A stretch of 64,000 bases of DNA. Origin: Bacilli bacterium (GTDB taxonomy: Bacteria > Bacillota_I > Bacilli_A > RF39 > UBA660). Below the pieces are notes generated by a model that saw only the letters and a program-made list of their open reading frames with translations, did no database searches and was not told the origin of the DNA. The position numbers and the translations under genes are program-made. The stretch spans positions 23,304 through 87,303 of the forward strand of contig JAFXYF010000013.1 in assembly GCA_017541885.1 (NCBI GenBank), written 5' to 3'. This document shows, piece after piece, positions 52,280-61,200 of this stretch. The stretch's first letter is position 1. Each line of letters opens with the position of its first letter.

Positions 52280-54583
52280 TTAACTACTTGCAAGGGTGAA
52301 GGATTTTCCTGTAGGAGGAGTTGCTTTAGTGGATGTTGTACTTCCATACAATGTGGATGTTGTATTACTAATACCTCCACCATTAGTTTGAGGTATTGTT
52401 ATAGACCAGTTTGTTGCATTATATCCTACAAATTTAAACATTCTGGCCATATTTGTTACACTTGATGTATTCCAATTGGATATATCTAGATTAAATGTTG
52501 TGGCATTTTCTCCTGAACAATTGAACATGTCACTCATATTAGTTACATTTGAGGTGTTCCAATCCGATAAGTCTAATTCAAATGTTGTGACATTTTCTCC
52601 TGCATGATAAAACATTTCACTCATGTCAGTTACACTCGATGTATTCCAACTAGATATCTCTCCTATAGACCATGTTGTTGAATCACGTCCTGAACTATAA
52701 AACATACTATTCATATCATTTACACTTGATATGTTCCATTCCGACAAGTCCAATTCAAATGTTGTGGCGTTGTATCCTGCATAATAAAACATTTTACTCA
52801 TGTCAGTTACACTCGATGTATCCAACCCTGATAGATTTTCTATGTTCCATGTAAGTGCATCTCTTCCAGCTTCTGAAAACATATAGGACATATTTGTTAC
52901 TTTTGATGTATCCCAATCTGTTAAGTCAAGTTCAAATGTTGTAGAATGTTCTCCTGCACCATTAAACAAACCTTTCATATTTGTTACTTTTGAAGTTTTC
53001 CATTTTGATAGATCAAGTTCAAATGATGAAACACTTTCTCCTGCTCCACAAAACATATAGCTCATATCAGTTACACTTGATGTGTCCAATTTTGATATAC
53101 CTCTTATTTTCCATGATGTAGAATATCGTCCTGTTTGAGAAAACATAAAGGACATGCTTGTTACTTTTGATGTGTCCCAGTTAGATAGATTAAGATCAAA
53201 TGTTGGAGAACTAAAGCCAGCAAAAGAAAACATATTATCCATATTAGTTACACTTGATGTATTCCAATTGGATATATCTCCTATATCCCAAGAAGGAGAT
53301 AAAGATCCTGTATCTTCAAACATTCGACTCATGTTTGTTACTTTTGATGTGTCCCATTCTGACAAATCTCCTACACTCCAATTATGAGTAAATCTTCCTG
53401 CAGAATAAAATATACCTTCCATATTCTTTACTTTTGAAGTTTTCCATTTTGATAAATCTAATTCAAATGCAGGGTGTAATTCTGCTGCTCTAGAAAACAT
53501 ATATGACATGTCCTCTACACTTGACGTATCCCATTCAGATATTTCTATTCTAAACGGACCATAGCCTATTGCTTCATAGCCATCAACTAAAATTTCATTA
53601 AACATATAGCTCATATCAGTTACACTTGATGTATCCCATTTTGATATACCCTTTATTTGAAAGTCTACATCAAATCTTCCTAATTTTTGAAACATATTGC
53701 TCATATTAGTTACTCGAGATGTAACTAAGTTTTCCAAATTCATAGATAAGGAAGGGACATCATGACTAATTCCATAGAACCAATATGCCGTAGATTTTGG
53801 TACAATAGTCCCTTCTATTTCTACGTTTTTCAAATATTTGCATGTAGATGAATCATCAGTAATCCATGGCACTTCTTCAGGAGCATCAAATACAGTATTT
53901 CCTGCAAAACTACCACTTAGTTCTCCTGTTACTTGATGACTTGATAATACCAATTTCTCATATAAGTCATCATTGTTTGTATCTTGTAATGCCCAATAAA
54001 TTGTATTTGTTAATTCAGGTATTACGCCTTGGGCATAGGAAGCCCCAAACTTAAAGACAAAACTATCTGCAGTTGATGGCAAATCTATAGGACTAATATC
54101 CTCTTTAAAATGAACTCTTATTTTATATTTTTTTTGCCATCCTACTTTTAATAAATCATTAGCAACTATAGAGTCACCACTTGCATAAGTGAAACTATAT
54201 TCTAAATAGTTAGGTAATTCTTTTGGTGTTGTACCATTTGATTCATATATTCCTCCTGTTACAACATCTACCATTACATCCATTGTTCCATCATTTACTG
54301 CATCAACAGTAAATTCATAGAAGTCTCCTGGTTTAGATAGTCTTACATTAAAACTTACTGCTGTTTTACTTGAATCAATTGTAGGTTCTTGTGTTACTTG
54401 TGAACCTGATACAGAACCATCACTAACTTGAATATTATCCCAATAAACGTTCCATGAAGAAGATTTAATACTTGATGAGCCAACAATAGAAAGACTTGCA
54501 TTTAAATATGCAAATCCTATGGTAATAAAGGCTATGATAATTGTGGCGATTAAATAGATACCAATTTTTCTATTACCTCTCAT
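52280..54583 (-). CDS. surface protein, paralogue 3, with about 15 DUF285/BspA-like repeats
   Basis: 767 residues. The N-terminal module (1 to about 190) has GFAYLNASLSIVGSSS, VRLSKPGDFYEFTVDAVN and GTMDVMVD, and pairs with the modules at 35097 and 45951. A linker (about 190-285) is followed by about 15 repeats of 28-35 residues (about 287-732) of the type WDTSSVTDMSYMF. These are the DUF285/BspA-type leucine-rich-like repeats known from Mycoplasma and other surface proteins. The end is Ser/Thr/Gly-rich with no sorting signal. Probable adhesion or surface display role; GAGGAAGAG precedes ATG 54583. Confidence 0.82.
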   Translation of the reverse strand: MRGNRKIGIYLIATIIIAFITIGFAYLNASLSIVGSSSIKSSSWNVYWDNIQVSDGSVSGSQVTQEPTIDSSKTAVSFNVRLSKPGDFYEFTVDAVNDGTMDVMVDVVTGGIYESNGTTPKELPNYLEYSFTYASGDSIVANDLLKVGWQKKYKIRVHFKEDISPIDLPSTADSFVFKFGASYAQGVIPELTNTIYWALQDTNNDDLYEKLVLSSHQVTGELSGSFAGNTVFDAPEEVPWITDDSSTCKYLKNVEIEGTIVPKSTAYWFYGISHDVPSLSMNLENLVTSRVTNMSNMFQKLGRFDVDFQIKGISKWDTSSVTDMSYMFNEILVDGYEAIGYGPFRIEISEWDTSSVEDMSYMFSRAAELHPAFELDLSKWKTSKVKNMEGIFYSAGRFTHNWSVGDLSEWDTSKVTNMSRMFEDTGSLSPSWDIGDISNWNTSSVTNMDNMFSFAGFSSPTFDLNLSNWDTSKVTSMSFMFSQTGRYSTSWKIRGISKLDTSSVTDMSYMFCGAGESVSSFELDLSKWKTSKVTNMKGLFNGAGEHSTTFELDLTDWDTSKVTNMSYMFSEAGRDALTWNIENLSGLDTSSVTDMSKMFYYAGYNATTFELDLSEWNISSVNDMNSMFYSSGRDSTTWSIGEISSWNTSSVTDMSEMFYHAGENVTTFELDLSDWNTSNVTNMSDMFNCSGENATTFNLDISNWNTSSVTNMARMFKFVGYNATNWSITIPQTNGGGISNTTSTLYGSTTSTKATPPTGKSFTLASS
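52388..53725 (-). repeat. tandem repeats of about 87 bp coding for DUF285 units
   Basis: About 15 degenerate units, each giving [DN]TS[SK]VT[DN]M..MF. Many alternate between an FELDLSxW ending and a W.I..IS ending, so the duplication unit was probably two repeats (about 58 residues). Confidence 0.8.
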
Positions 54584-54611
54584 ACTACTCTTCCTCGCTA
54601 TTATATATTTT

Positions 54612-54641
54612 ATTATATAATGTACTTTAATTATCAGTCAA
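54612..54641 (-). promoter_or_regulatory. promoter of surface paralogue 3
   Basis: TTGACT (54636-54641), 18-base spacer, TATAAT (54612-54617) on the minus strand; strong match. Confidence 0.72.
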
Positions 54642-54650
54642 AGACTTTAT

Positions 54651-54681
54651 AAAAAAAGAAATTATACTTTTGATAATTTCT
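54651..54681 (-). terminator. intrinsic terminator of pcrA
   Basis: Nine-bp stem (54657-54665 with 54673-54681), 7-base loop, A-run giving T-run in the RNA; the TAA stop (54664-54662) is inside the stem. Confidence 0.82.
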
Positions 54682-56758
54682 TATGATTCTTCATTAATTT
54701 CTTTATACCGTGAGGATGTTTAAAGGCTACTGATACTAAAGTGTTTGTTACTTCTACAACCTTACCAGTACCAAAAGTTTCATGATAGACGAAGTCTCCT
54801 ACTTGATAGTCTACTTCTTCTTCTCTAAACATTTCTCCTACTTCTACTTTTTCTTCTTGTTTCTTCTCTTCTTCTTTTTCATTTGTCTCTAATAGATTAC
54901 TATTAATTTCACTAATAAATCTACTTACTGGATTTATTTGTTCATTACCAAATAGTGTTCTACGTCTAGCATTAATTAGATGAAGATCATCTTTTGCACG
55001 AGTAATCGCAACATACATTAATCTTCGCTCTTCTTCTACTTCTACTGCTTCCATTAAAGAGTTCATATGAGGGAATATTCCTTCTTCTAATCCTACTACA
55101 AAGACATGTTCAAACTCTAATCCTTTTACTGAGTGTACTGTCATTAAACTTACTCTATTAGGATCATTTTTATATTCTTCTACATCACTTACTAAACTTG
55201 TTTCTAGTAAGAATTCTTCTAGAGATACTAATCCTTCTCTTTCTTCAAAGTCTTTTGTAATTGATTTAAACTCTTCTAGGTTTTCTAAACGAACTTCTGC
55301 TTCTAGAGTTTTTTCTGCTTCTAGTTCTGCTTTTAATCCAGAGGCATCTAATACTTTATCAATTAACTCTGTAAGAGTTAAGTCTTTAGATATTTCTTTT
55401 AATTTTTCAATTGTTTCTTTAAACTCTAATTCTTTTCCTGAATCAATTGCTTCATACATACTGATATTTTCAAGATCTGCTTTTTCAGTTAACTTTTCAA
55501 TTGATTTAGCTCCTATTCCTCTTTTAGGAGTATTAATTACTCTAAGTAATGATACATTATCTTTAGAGTTATGTATTAATCTTAAATAAGCAAGTAAATC
55601 TTTAATTTCTTTTCTAGAATAGAAATTAATACTACCAATCATCTTATATGGAATATTTTCTTTTATCATTTCTTCTTCTAGTACACGAGATTGAGCATTG
55701 GTTCTATAAAGAACAGCTATTTCTTCAGGTTCTACTCCTGACTCTTGTAATTTAATAATATTTTTAGCGACATAACTTGCTTCATCTTTTTCATTATAAG
55801 CACGATAGTATTTTATTTTTTCTCCTACTCCTCTAGCAGTCCACAAGTTCTTTTCTTTTTTCATCTTATTATTTCTAATTACTTGATTTGCAGCATCTAG
55901 AATAGTACTTGTAGATCTATAGTTTTGTTCTAGAAGAATAGTTTTTGCATCTTTATAATCTTTTTCAAAGTTTAAGATATTTTTATAATTAGCTCCTCTA
56001 AAACTATAGATACTTTGAGAATCATCTCCTACACAGGTAATTAATCTATTCTTTTCACTTAATAATTTAGTTAAAGTATATTGTGCTTCATTAGTATCTT
56101 GATACTCATCTACTAAGATATATTTATAATAGTCTTGATATCTTTCTAGAATATCTTTATGTTCTCTAAATAGTTTTATTGGAAGTAATAATAAATCATC
56201 AAAGTCTACTGAGTTATTTCTTCTTAGTTTATCTTCATATTTTCTATAAACTTCTTGTACTACTTTTTCATATTCACTTACAGCATATCGCTCATATGCA
56301 TCAGGAGAGATCATATCATTTTTACAACTACTAATTTTATTTCTAATTGCTTTTGGATTATACATTTTTGGATCATAATCCATATCTTTTAGAATCTTTT
56401 TAACTACAGTTAATGAGTCATCTGCATCCATTATTACAAAGTTTCTATCATAACCTAATACTTCTACGTTTTCTCTTATTAATTTAAGTCCAAAACTATG
56501 GAATGTAGATACTTGTAGTTTCTTTGCTTCATCACCTATTGCTTTATAAATTCTATCTTTCATTTCTTTAGCAGCTTTATTTGTGAAGGTGATTGCTAGA
56601 ATACTATATGGACTTGCATGTTCTTCTTCTATTAAGTAAGCAATCTTTGTTGTTAAAGTTTTAGTTTTACCTGCACCTGCTCCTGCTATTATTAATAAAG
56701 GGCCGTCATTATATAAAACTGCCTCTTTTTGTTTATCATTTAAATCATCTAAATTCAT
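54662..56758 (-). CDS. pcrA: UvrD/PcrA-type ATP-dependent DNA helicase
   Basis: 698 residues from ATG 56758 (MNLDDLNDKQKEAV) with AGGAAGTGATTTT upstream. Superfamily-1 motifs are complete: Walker A AGAGAGKT (Lys31), VSTFHSFG, ILVDEYQDTNEAQY, GDDSQSIYSFRGA, LEQNYRSTSTI, VSLMTVHSVKGLEFEHVFV and EERRLMYVAITRAKD. A C-terminal tudor-like piece, YQVGDFVYHETFGTGKVVE, is the RNA-polymerase-binding end typical of PcrA. It works in repair and in clearing the replication path. It follows the alpha/beta hydrolase gene by about 40 bases. Confidence 0.97.
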   Translation of the reverse strand: MNLDDLNDKQKEAVLYNDGPLLIIAGAGAGKTKTLTTKIAYLIEEEHASPYSILAITFTNKAAKEMKDRIYKAIGDEAKKLQVSTFHSFGLKLIRENVEVLGYDRNFVIMDADDSLTVVKKILKDMDYDPKMYNPKAIRNKISSCKNDMISPDAYERYAVSEYEKVVQEVYRKYEDKLRRNNSVDFDDLLLLPIKLFREHKDILERYQDYYKYILVDEYQDTNEAQYTLTKLLSEKNRLITCVGDDSQSIYSFRGANYKNILNFEKDYKDAKTILLEQNYRSTSTILDAANQVIRNNKMKKEKNLWTARGVGEKIKYYRAYNEKDEASYVAKNIIKLQESGVEPEEIAVLYRTNAQSRVLEEEMIKENIPYKMIGSINFYSRKEIKDLLAYLRLIHNSKDNVSLLRVINTPKRGIGAKSIEKLTEKADLENISMYEAIDSGKELEFKETIEKLKEISKDLTLTELIDKVLDASGLKAELEAEKTLEAEVRLENLEEFKSITKDFEEREGLVSLEEFLLETSLVSDVEEYKNDPNRVSLMTVHSVKGLEFEHVFVVGLEEGIFPHMNSLMEAVEVEEERRLMYVAITRAKDDLHLINARRRTLFGNEQINPVSRFISEINSNLLETNEKEEEKKQEEKVEVGEMFREEEVDYQVGDFVYHETFGTGKVVEVTNTLVSVAFKHPHGIKKLMKNHKKLSKV

Positions 56759-56798
56759 AAAATCACTTCCTGCCTTTTCCATTATATCGTATATTTTC

Positions 56799-57716
56799 TT
56801 ATCTTATCATTTTTTTAATTGCATCGACATATTTTTTACTGTCTAGTAGATAACTCATACCATGAGCAGCATCATCAAATCTTACAAAGTCTTTTTTTCC
56901 TTTATAAGATTCATATATTATTTCAGAGTTTTTTATTGGTACAAAGTCATCTAATTCTCCGTGAATTAATAATAGTGGTATTCTTTTATTCTTAATACAG
57001 TCTACTACTGTTTTTTCTTTTAAACTGAATTTTGCGATTAATCTACACCATAGATTTATTCCATGAATAAAAATAATTCCTGGAATATGGAAATAATGAT
57101 TAATAGCATGAATTACTTCTTTATAGGCAGAATTATATCCACAGTCTGCAAGGACGTATTTAACCCTCATATCAGCTCTTAAATCTTTCATAGCCATCAT
57201 TACTGATGTTGCACCCATTGAGACTCCAGCAAGGACTATAGGTAGCTTAAAAGCGTCATTAACAAACTTACACCAACAAATTATATCTTCACTTTCTCTC
57301 ATACCAAAAGTTATATATTTACCTTCACTTTTACCTGATGCTCTTTGATCTATTAGTAATAAGCTATATCCCATTTTATAGTACTGATAACATGATGGAT
57401 ATAAGTCTCTTTCTACATTACTTCTGTATCCATGAGCCTCTATAAATATTCCTTTTGGATTAGGATGTCTTATTAACATACCATGAAGTTTTAATCCATC
57501 TTCTGATTTAATATATATTTGTTCTTTATTTTGTTTTTCCATCCAAAGATTACCTATATCAATAATATTTTGATATGGGGCAAGAGCTTCTTCTAATGCT
57601 TCATTAATTACAGTTAACTGTTTATTCTTCATTCTTTTACTAACTACATTAAACATAATAAATGTAGATATTAAATATAATAGTATTAGGACTAAAATAA
57701 TAATTAAATAAATCAT
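56799..57716 (-). CDS. membrane-anchored alpha/beta hydrolase
   Basis: 305 residues from ATG 57716; ATG 57719 is equally possible, and AGGTGG lies just before both. An N-terminal membrane segment (about 1-20) is followed by an alpha/beta hydrolase fold: EAHGYRSN near the oxyanion region, nucleophile Ser in LAGVSMGATS, acid Asp in LIHGELDDFVP, and His in DAAHGMSYL. This is the YqkD/BAAT-like group of Firmicutes, whose substrates are unknown. It likely shares a transcript with pcrA downstream. TGC-TATAAT lies at 57734-57739. Confidence 0.85.
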   Translation of the reverse strand: MIYLIIILVLILLYLISTFIMFNVVSKRMKNKQLTVINEALEEALAPYQNIIDIGNLWMEKQNKEQIYIKSEDGLKLHGMLIRHPNPKGIFIEAHGYRSNVERDLYPSCYQYYKMGYSLLLIDQRASGKSEGKYITFGMRESEDIICWCKFVNDAFKLPIVLAGVSMGATSVMMAMKDLRADMRVKYVLADCGYNSAYKEVIHAINHYFHIPGIIFIHGINLWCRLIAKFSLKEKTVVDCIKNKRIPLLLIHGELDDFVPIKNSEIIYESYKGKKDFVRFDDAAHGMSYLLDSKKYVDAIKKMIR

Positions 57717-57733
57717 CATTACCACCTAAAAAT

Positions 57734-57739
57734 ATTATA
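57734..57739 (-). promoter_or_regulatory. extended -10 promoter of the hydrolase gene
   Basis: TGC-TATAAT on the minus strand, 17 bases from the ATG codons; -35 weak. Confidence 0.5.
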
Positions 57740-57743
57740 GCAT

Positions 57744-57770
57744 TAAAAAAACCCAATTGCTTGGGTTTTT
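57744..57770 (-). terminator. intrinsic terminator of the sortase operon
   Basis: Nine-bp stem with three G-C pairs (57748-57756 with 57761-57769), TTGC loop, T-run on the minus strand. The TAA stop (57774-57772) lies just before it. Confidence 0.9.
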
Positions 57771-57771
57771 A

Positions 57772-58857
57772 TTATCTATATAACATTTCTAATTCTGATA
57801 ATTTCTTTTGTTCTCTTTCTTTATCATCAAATACTTCATCTGGAACTATTTCAATTAATTTTTCTTGTTCCTTTTTAAGTAATTCTCTACGTTCTTCTTC
57901 CATCTGAATTATTTCTTGTTTTTGTTTTTCTCTATAATCATCTAAATCATTCATAGCTTCAATTACTACTTCTTTAATTTCTTCTTTTTTCTTCTTTTTC
58001 TTTTGGACTTTAACTTTATCTTTTACATCAATGAAGTCTACTTTTTTCTTTGCAATTCTTTCTTGTTCTTCTCTTAATAATTTAGAGAAGTATTTATAAT
58101 CTTCAAGAGTAAATTGTTTAGTAAATTGTTCTAACATTACTTCATCTTCTGATTTACCATGAGTATTGATTACATAAGATTCTTTGCGAGGAGAATAGAT
58201 GTAATCAGGTACTTCTGTTGGTTCAAAGTTCTCAGGTAATTTCTTTACTTTCTTACGAACAATAATTCTTTTTACTGTTGGTTTATAATCTTTCTTAATA
58301 TAGATTAAGATTACTTTATAAAGTATTAAGAATATTACCCATACTACAAATACTAAAGAAGATAATTCTATTAATGCAGTAGCATCTTTATTACTGTATA
58401 GAGATGCTTGATCAAAGATATCTAATTTATGAGTATTTATTACTTTTAATAATAAGGCTAATAAATAGTTCATTATTATATAAATTGATATATTTAATGT
58501 TCTTATTTGTTTTGATGATTTAAAGCTAAATATTGAAACCCAAACAATTATATTCATTGCGATAATTGCAGCAAAGTAAATTGCTATTGTTGGGAAACAT
58601 ACTGCTATAAAGAAATTATTCATCATATAGTTAAACATGTTACCTAAAGATGAATGATATGTAGCAATTAATAATGTCACTATTACAATTGTCATTACTA
58701 CATATAATATTTTATTTAATTTAGCATTCTTCTTATTGGTAAATGATAGAACTATTCCAAATATTAATAATACTGCTAGTACTATCACATAAGATTTTGA
58801 AGTAGTTGATAATTTTACAAGTACTCCAAGTTTATCTAATAGAGACATCTTGCTCAT
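57772..58857 (-). CDS. multi-pass membrane protein with charged coiled-coil cytoplasmic tail
   Basis: 361 residues; ATG 58857 follows GGGGGTGAAGGT (a second ATG is at 58848). Five to six membrane segments lie in the first 190 residues. The last 160 residues are very rich in Lys and Glu with heptad-like spacing, and likely form a long cytoplasmic coiled coil. I do not recognise a family. It is the third gene of the adhesin/sortase operon, starting about 20 bases after the sortase stop. It may organise or anchor the sortase machinery at the membrane (inference). Confidence 0.75.
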   Translation of the reverse strand: MSKMSLLDKLGVLVKLSTTSKSYVIVLAVLLIFGIVLSFTNKKNAKLNKILYVVMTIVIVTLLIATYHSSLGNMFNYMMNNFFIAVCFPTIAIYFAAIIAMNIIVWVSIFSFKSSKQIRTLNISIYIIMNYLLALLLKVINTHKLDIFDQASLYSNKDATALIELSSLVFVVWVIFLILYKVILIYIKKDYKPTVKRIIVRKKVKKLPENFEPTEVPDYIYSPRKESYVINTHGKSEDEVMLEQFTKQFTLEDYKYFSKLLREEQERIAKKKVDFIDVKDKVKVQKKKKKKEEIKEVVIEAMNDLDDYREKQKQEIIQMEEERRELLKKEQEKLIEIVPDEVFDDKEREQKKLSELEMLYR

Positions 58858-58876
58858 ACCTTCACCCCCTTAATTT

Positions 58877-59536
58877 TTATTCTTCCACATTTATTAATTC
58901 TGCAATATATACTGTTTGTGTAGTGGAATCATTATTAGTACATGTGATTAATGTTAAAGTTGTTTTATCATAATCACGATATATTGCTATCTTTCCAGTT
59001 TTTGGTTGAGTATAAATATTAGTTATTTCATATTCATATTTTTTATTTTGATATGAAATATACACTTTATCTCCAGACTCTAATTTATATAAATCATTGA
59101 AGAATGAATTCCAACCAGTACCAGAATGTCCTGCTATAATAAAGTTTCCTTTCTTAGTATCAGGATAATTTGATCCACTTACTACTAAGATATTTTTATC
59201 TACATTATTCTCTGTAGATCTATAATCTAAGAAACCTTTAGTTAGATTAATTTTTGGTATTGTTAAATATCCAATATAATCATTTCTCACTTCACCAGTG
59301 AACTCTGTCGGTTTAATTTCCTCTTTTTCTTCTTCTTTTTCAACTATATTAACATTTAAGTTTTCTACATATTGTCCATCATAGAAAGTACTAGCCATAT
59401 AATCATAAGCTTTTTCTTTCTGTCCTTGAACATAATTATATGTAAGAAAGAATCCTCCAACTAATGTAATTAATGCTCCTATAAAAGCAGATACATATGG
59501 AGATACTCTTTTCTTATTAGTTAGCTCTTTTTGCAT
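58877..59536 (-). CDS. sortase with Gln at the expected catalytic Arg position
   Basis: 219 residues. An N-terminal membrane segment (about 14-35) and an acidic linker precede the sortase barrel. His137 lies in IAGHSGTGWNSF and Cys199 in TLTLITCTNND. The residue expected to be the third catalytic Arg, 8-13 positions after the Cys, is not present: Gln207 occupies it in STTQTVYIAEL and no Arg follows. The class cannot be fixed by eye. The start overlaps the adhesin gene end by 20 bases with only a weak ribosome site, so coupling is likely. Its natural substrate is the upstream protein with a VPDTA signal. Confidence 0.88.
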   Translation of the reverse strand: MQKELTNKKRVSPYVSAFIGALITLVGGFFLTYNYVQGQKEKAYDYMASTFYDGQYVENLNVNIVEKEEEKEEIKPTEFTGEVRNDYIGYLTIPKINLTKGFLDYRSTENNVDKNILVVSGSNYPDTKKGNFIIAGHSGTGWNSFFNDLYKLESGDKVYISYQNKKYEYEITNIYTQPKTGKIAIYRDYDKTTLTLITCTNNDSTTQTVYIAELINVEE

Positions 59537-61061
59537 TCTTTAAAACAAATTCTAAACCGCAACCAGTTATAACAATACCTAAGAATAACATAATAATTGA
59601 TGATACAGATGCTGTATCTGGAACAATTACTTCTTTACTATTCTCAAATAATATTTGATGTGATAAATGATCTTTATCAATTGTGAATGTATATACTTTA
59701 TCATTCTTTAAGTATCCTGCTGGTGCACTCTTTTCAACTATTGTATAAGTTCCATATGCAAGATTTTTAAAGATTTTTGATTCTGTTGTAGTAGTCCATT
59801 CTTCTATTACTTCACCATTTGCATTTTTAAGTACTAATACTGCTCCTGCTAATGGTTGATTTGTAGATGAATCTACTTTAGTAACATTTACTACTACTTC
59901 TGCAGGTGCATTTTCAATTTTAACTTCAATATTCTTTTGTCCATCTTTAATTGTAAATGATGTTACTTTATTATTAACTATATATCCAGCTGGTGCACTT
60001 TCTTCTTCAATTGTATATGTTCCATTTGCTAAGTTTTGGAATACATGTGCATTTGTTGTAGAAGTCCATCTAGATAATTCTTTTCCATTAGCATCTTTTA
60101 ATACTAAGATTGCTCCTGCTAATGGTTGTTTAGTAACTGAATCAATTTTTAATACTGTTACTTTAGATGCTACACATAAGTTTAATTTAACTGATGATGT
60201 AACATTCTTTTGAGATTTTTCTAACATTGCTACATCTTGCATCTTATCACTTCTAGGATGATAATGATTTGCTGTATACATTGTTTTACCAATTCCTGTA
60301 GCAACTACATTAATTTCTAAATTATTTGTAGAAACTGCTGTTGCTGGTACTTTAATTCTAAAAGTATCAGTTCCACTAATTGTTGCAGTATTAGAAGTAT
60401 AATTATTACCTCCTACTTCAATAATTGTTCCTTGTGGAGCATTTTCTAATTTTAATTCTACTTTTTCAATATTTTCACTTTCAGATACTGAAATAGTTTT
60501 TGATACATAGTAGTTATCTACTAATGTCATTTTTGGATCAGCAATCATAATACTATATTTAGTATTACCAATTCCAAAATTATCATATCTATGTTGAATT
60601 CCTGCTTGTACTAATTCTTTAACATAATGTCTCATATTGTATGAGTCTGATCCTGACTCTTTGAAGTAATCTCCTAAGTTCATACTTCCAGTAGTCTCAT
60701 CTAAATACCACCATACTGCAGTTTGTGTAATGTAATAGTCTTTATCATTATCACCAGTAATACTCTTATATGGGAATCCATTTTTAAGAATATATACAAG
60801 TCCTCCATCTACTAGAGAATTATTTGTTACTAAATCTGCTTTGATGTTTTGTGCTGTATTCTTGTGCATATTAACACAGTATAGATATTCTCCTGCTGTT
60901 GTAAATTTGTAACTAAATGTTACACCAGCAATATACTTTCCAGATTGTTTAGCTGGACCTAAATCGATTGTTTGAGCAGCTGCTTTAACATTTGCCATTG
61001 GTACAAGTGCAATAACAAATACTGCAAGAGCTGCTAAAAACTTCTTAATTACGTTCTTCAT
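59517..61061 (-). CDS. sortase-anchored thioester-domain adhesin with two SpaA-type repeats
   Basis: 514 residues from ATG 61061 (MKNVIKKFLAAL) with GAGGAGGAATAAA upstream. Signal peptide to about residue 28. A TQxA thioester domain (about 40-165) has Cys62 in YLYCVN and Gln113 in ITQTAVWW. In characterised homologues these form an internal Cys-Gln thioester that bonds covalently to host targets. After an all-beta region come two SpaA/Cna_B-like repeats (about 310-385 and 400-475), each starting VTVLKIDS or NVTKVDSS. The sorting signal is IVPDTAS, followed by a membrane segment and a Lys/Arg tail. It should be displayed on the wall by the sortase downstream. Confidence 0.88.
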   Translation of the reverse strand: MKNVIKKFLAALAVFVIALVPMANVKAAAQTIDLGPAKQSGKYIAGVTFSYKFTTAGEYLYCVNMHKNTAQNIKADLVTNNSLVDGGLVYILKNGFPYKSITGDNDKDYYITQTAVWWYLDETTGSMNLGDYFKESGSDSYNMRHYVKELVQAGIQHRYDNFGIGNTKYSIMIADPKMTLVDNYYVSKTISVSESENIEKVELKLENAPQGTIIEVGGNNYTSNTATISGTDTFRIKVPATAVSTNNLEINVVATGIGKTMYTANHYHPRSDKMQDVAMLEKSQKNVTSSVKLNLCVASKVTVLKIDSVTKQPLAGAILVLKDANGKELSRWTSTTNAHVFQNLANGTYTIEEESAPAGYIVNNKVTSFTIKDGQKNIEVKIENAPAEVVVNVTKVDSSTNQPLAGAVLVLKNANGEVIEEWTTTTESKIFKNLAYGTYTIVEKSAPAGYLKNDKVYTFTIDKDHLSHQILFENSKEVIVPDTASVSSIIMLFLGIVITGCGLEFVLKNAKRAN

Positions 61062-61092
61062 ATTTTTATTCCTCCTCACAAAATTTGGCTAT

Positions 61093-61121
61093 ATTATAAC
61101 ATAAAAGTCTTTTTTTATCAA
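61093..61121 (-). promoter_or_regulatory. promoter of the adhesin/sortase operon
   Basis: TTGATA (61116-61121), 17-base spacer, TGT-TATAAT (61093-61098) on the minus strand; near consensus with extended -10. Confidence 0.78.
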
Positions 61122-61156
61122 CCCTTTTGGGGTATTCCGCCTTATTTATTATTACA

Positions 61157-61194
61157 CATTTTTCAATATTTTTCATACATTACATTGTTAGGAG
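61157..61194 (+). promoter_or_regulatory. conserved 38-bp upstream element, copy 1
   Basis: Ends in the ribosome site of the 61201 gene. It matches 62219-62256 at most positions, sharing TTTTTyAATATTyTTCATA and then TAmAyT in the -10 position. Likely promoter or operator common to both genes. Confidence 0.55.
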
Positions 61195-61200
61195 ATTAAT

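Noticed and set aside
52672..54054. Plus-strand open frames inside the DUF285 gene
   Set aside because: They are antisense shadows of the repeats, rich in Leu/His/Ser, without ribosome sites.
61121..61200. Thiamine or FMN riboswitch upstream of the importer
   Set aside because: The gap is only about 80 bases, AT-rich, and shows none of the conserved riboswitch core sequences.
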